A DNA stretch of 64,000 nucleotides from assembly GCF_014648915.1 (NCBI RefSeq), contig NZ_BMSA01000025.1, positions 106,169 to 170,168 on the forward strand, written 5' to 3'. The notes beneath the pieces were generated by a model. That model saw nothing but the letters and a program-made list of their open reading frames with translations. It had not been told where the DNA came from and did no database searches. This DNA comes from Streptomyces phaeofaciens (GTDB lineage Bacteria > Actinomycetota > Actinomycetes > Streptomycetales > Streptomycetaceae). Both the position numbers and the translations under genes were made by a program. Positions within the stretch are counted from its first letter, which is position 1; every line of letters starts with the position of its first letter. This document shows, piece by piece, positions 62,287-64,000 of the stretch.

Positions 62287-63294
62287 TCAGCCCAGGGTGA
62301 TCCCGGCGATGACCGGAAGGTGGTCGCTGGCCGTAGGGGCCAAGGTACGCATGCGACCGACGGTCGCCGAGCGGGCCATGATCTGGTCGATCCGGGCCAG
62401 CGGGAACGCGGCGGGGTAGCTGAAGGCGAAGCCCCGCGCCGATACGTTCAACTGTGAGGTCAGCGGGGCCAGTCCACGGTCGTCGACCGTGCCGTTGAGG
62501 TCGCCGAGGAGTATCACCGTGTGCGATGTGTCGGCGGCGAGGGCCTTGCCCAGCAAGCCGCCGCTTTCGTCGCGCCAGGACGAGGCGAGGCCGGACACCT
62601 GAACGCGGACAGAGGGCAGGTGCACGACGTACACCGCGATCTCACGGTGCGGTGTGTCGACCACGGCCCGCAGTCCGCGACTCCAGGGCTCGGTGATCCC
62701 AGCGGGTTTGATGTCCACCTTCTGTACGTCGGTGAGCGGGTGTTTCGACCAGAGCCCGACGGTGCCCATCACCGCGTGGTACCGGTAGCGCGGGGCGAGG
62801 GTCGTTTCGTAGACGGGCAGCGCGGCGGGCACCAGCTCCTCCAGGGCGATGAGGTCGGGCTCGGCATCGGCCAGGGCGCGGGCCGTGCCCGCAGGGTCGG
62901 TGTTCTCGTCGCTCACGTTGTGCTGCACCACGACGAGATCGTGCGCCTCGGGCTCCGCCCCCGGCAGCAGCAGCCCCCCGAAGAGGTACGTCCACGCCGC
63001 CACCGGCAGGAGCAGGGCCACCAGCGCGAGCGCCGAGCGGCGCAGCAGCGCCAGGCCGAGCAGCACCACGATCACCAGGCCGGACCAGGGCAGGAACGAT
63101 TCCAGCAGACTGCCCAGGTGCCCCGGGGCATTCGGAACGAGCCGATGAAACGCCAGGAGCACCGCTGTCAGCACCGCCAGCGCGGCAAGCACCCGCCCCC
63201 GCGTCCGGGACGACCAGCCCTGAACGTGCCCGCCCGCGGAGCACCACCTCACCCTCGGTGGTGTCGCCGCCTTCACCGCACTCCGCTCACTCAT
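62287..63294 (-). CDS. Membrane-anchored endonuclease/exonuclease/phosphatase (EEP) family protein
   Basis: The protein has 335 residues from ATG 63294. Three N-terminal membrane helices (about 35-110) are followed by an extracellular EEP domain. Catalytic elements are visible: VVQHNVSDEN, LIALEELV, LLGDLNGTVDDRGL and the terminal SDHLPVIAG. Similar Streptomyces proteins have this three-TM plus EEP layout; the substrate may be DNA, a phospholipid or an inositol phosphate. The neighbour downstream is 300 bases away. Confidence 0.9.
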   Translation of the reverse strand: MSERSAVKAATPPRVRWCSAGGHVQGWSSRTRGRVLAALAVLTAVLLAFHRLVPNAPGHLGSLLESFLPWSGLVIVVLLGLALLRRSALALVALLLPVAAWTYLFGGLLLPGAEPEAHDLVVVQHNVSDENTDPAGTARALADAEPDLIALEELVPAALPVYETTLAPRYRYHAVMGTVGLWSKHPLTDVQKVDIKPAGITEPWSRGLRAVVDTPHREIAVYVVHLPSVRVQVSGLASSWRDESGGLLGKALAADTSHTVILLGDLNGTVDDRGLAPLTSQLNVSARGFAFSYPAAFPLARIDQIMARSATVGRMRTLAPTASDHLPVIAGITLG

Positions 63295-63366
63295 CCGCAC
63301 GCCCTTCGCCCTTGCTCCTGCCCTCCAGGACGAGCAACCTCGCGCATCAGGTTCTTTCGTCACGCC

Positions 63367-63528
63367 ATGAACACCGAGCAGCACTCTCCCGAAGACCCTG
63401 GGCCGGGTCGTCCTCACCTCACCGTCGGTCCGGCCGTGCTCAAGGCACTACGCAGAGCCACCCGGCGGGCCGCGTTCGAGACCGCGGTCACCTTCGACGA
63501 CCGCCGGCCGGTGAAGCACCGCACATGA
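63367..63528 (+). CDS. Possible small basic hypothetical protein
   Basis: An ATG at 63367 would give 53 residues ending RRPVKHRT, rich in Arg and Pro, with a central AVLKALRRATRRAAFETAVT helix. No clear ribosome site and no known family. Codon bias is Streptomyces-like, so it may be real, but I cannot say. Confidence 0.35.
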   Translation: MNTEQHSPEDPGPGRPHLTVGPAVLKALRRATRRAAFETAVTFDDRRPVKHRT

Positions 63529-63842
63529 CCCACCTCACCTACTACCCACCCTCGTAGGGCATATCGGACGCCATGCCCATGCCATAACCACCTCTGACCT
63601 GCGCATTGAGAGCCAGCTCACACGGACGGCCCGGTTCGCGAATACGACCACAACTAGCAAAAGGGGTCTTTGCGGACGCCCTCCCGGGCTGCTTGTCTGG
63701 ATGACGTCGCACGGCGCCGACGAGCCCCCGGGCCCCGGCGCCGAGGCATGCAGCCACCCACCGCACACCACGCGGCGCGGCCACGCACCGCGTGACTTCC
63801 GCATGCAAGCGACTGTCCTGTTCCCAAAGAAAGAGGTTCTGC
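63529..63842. other. Leader region upstream of the secreted-protein gene, with a GC hairpin
   Basis: No gene is seen. GGCGCCG at about 63715 can pair with CGGCGCC at about 63738 across a G/C-rich loop. Long, structured leaders are common before Streptomyces cell-wall hydrolase genes, sometimes as c-di-AMP (ydaO) riboswitches. I could not match the conserved ydaO core, so the region is left unnamed. Confidence 0.4.
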
Positions 63843-64000
63843 GTGTCCGTCTCGATCATCCGCCGCATCGCCAGCCCGAAGAAGGCCGTCACCGCCGTCG
63901 CCCTGGCCGCCGCCTCCGCCGGCATCGCCATGACCGCCGCCCCGGCCCACGCGGCGACCACGTCGTCCGCCTCCCAGGCCCAGGCCATCGCGCACAAGAT
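63843..64000 (+). CDS. Secreted protein, N-terminal part (probable cell-wall hydrolase)
   Basis: The GTG at 63843 (AAAGAGG upstream) opens a frame that runs off the window, with 52 codons visible. The signal peptide is clear: VSIIRRIASPKKAV, then VALAAASAGIAMTAAP, cleavage near AHA-AT. It is followed by SSASQAQAIAHK, similar to the start of Streptomyces SLT/lytic-transglycosylase-like or resuscitation-factor-like proteins. The catalytic domain is outside the window. Confidence 0.7.
   Translation, partial: MSVSIIRRIASPKKAVTAVALAAASAGIAMTAAPAHAATTSSASQAQAIAHK

Noticed and set aside
1..64000. tRNA, rRNA or tmRNA genes
   Set aside because: No cloverleaf or rRNA-like sequence was seen on reading; a tRNA scan would be needed to exclude one fully.

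Overview
The window is high-GC actinobacterial DNA, almost certainly a Streptomyces chromosome outside the conserved core. Signs are strong third-position G/C bias, GTG and TTG starts, many MmyB-type XRE, PadR, TetR and LacI regulators next to divergent genes, an F420-type LLM oxidoreductase, ALF repeats, and trypsin/STAND/WD40 and STAND/TPR proteins. No rRNA or tRNA gene was seen.

Layout. 1-2325: the end of an ABC transporter ATPase gene, an APH-fold kinase and a convergent folD. 3423-16274: a compact biosynthetic gene cluster, all on + apart from one insertion. It holds a single-module NRPS of indigoidine-synthetase type (A-Ox-T-TE with a glutamine-like A-domain code) carrying a C-terminal tautomerase domain, a serine acetyltransferase, an ATP-grasp/cysteine-synthase fusion, two more ATP-grasp ligases, an MFS exporter and a cupin. 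A tnpB-only IS element sits between the second and third ATP-grasp genes. A strong hairpin ends the cluster at 16303-16340.

16354-20775: a deaminase, LLM oxidoreductase, MFS transporter, orphan amino-acid-type binding protein and a broken TauD tail. 21062-25619: a two-gene predicted conflict system (Trypco1-like protein plus trypsin-STAND-WD40). 25637-29078: a LacI regulator, a palindromic operator, a secreted CBM-DUF1996 protein and a DUF305-like lipoprotein. 29285-34254: an amidohydrolase remnant, an ALF-repeat protein, an MmyB/alcohol dehydrogenase divergent pair with a palindrome between them, a monooxygenase and a methyltransferase.

34316-44590: a fatty-acid/acyl-CoA catabolic locus on the minus strand (acyl-CoA ligase, FadB-like, thiolase, acyl-CoA dehydrogenase, a frameshifted CoA-transferase, dienoyl-CoA-reductase-like SDR). 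Opposite lie decayed nitronate monooxygenase and enoyl-CoA hydratase genes, a TetR gene and several palindromes. 44871-52837: accessory and degenerate DNA with an SDR pseudogene, two paralogous small two-TM proteins beside a STAND-TPR protein, and remnants of an IS5-type transposase and a NACHT-like protein. 52838-64000: a flavin-type oxidoreductase, DinB-like protein, FtsX/MacB-type ABC transporter divergent from padR with an operator between them, an SDR, a second MmyB regulator with an NADPH:FMN reductase-like gene, a four-TM protein, an EEP-family membrane phosphatase and the start of a secreted protein.

The most interesting part is 3423-16274. Its gene set suggests that a glutamine-derived heterocycle (NRPS), a beta-substituted alanine (O-acetylserine plus a PLP enzyme) and amide ligation (ATP-grasp) are used together. 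I recognise no described pathway with exactly this combination.
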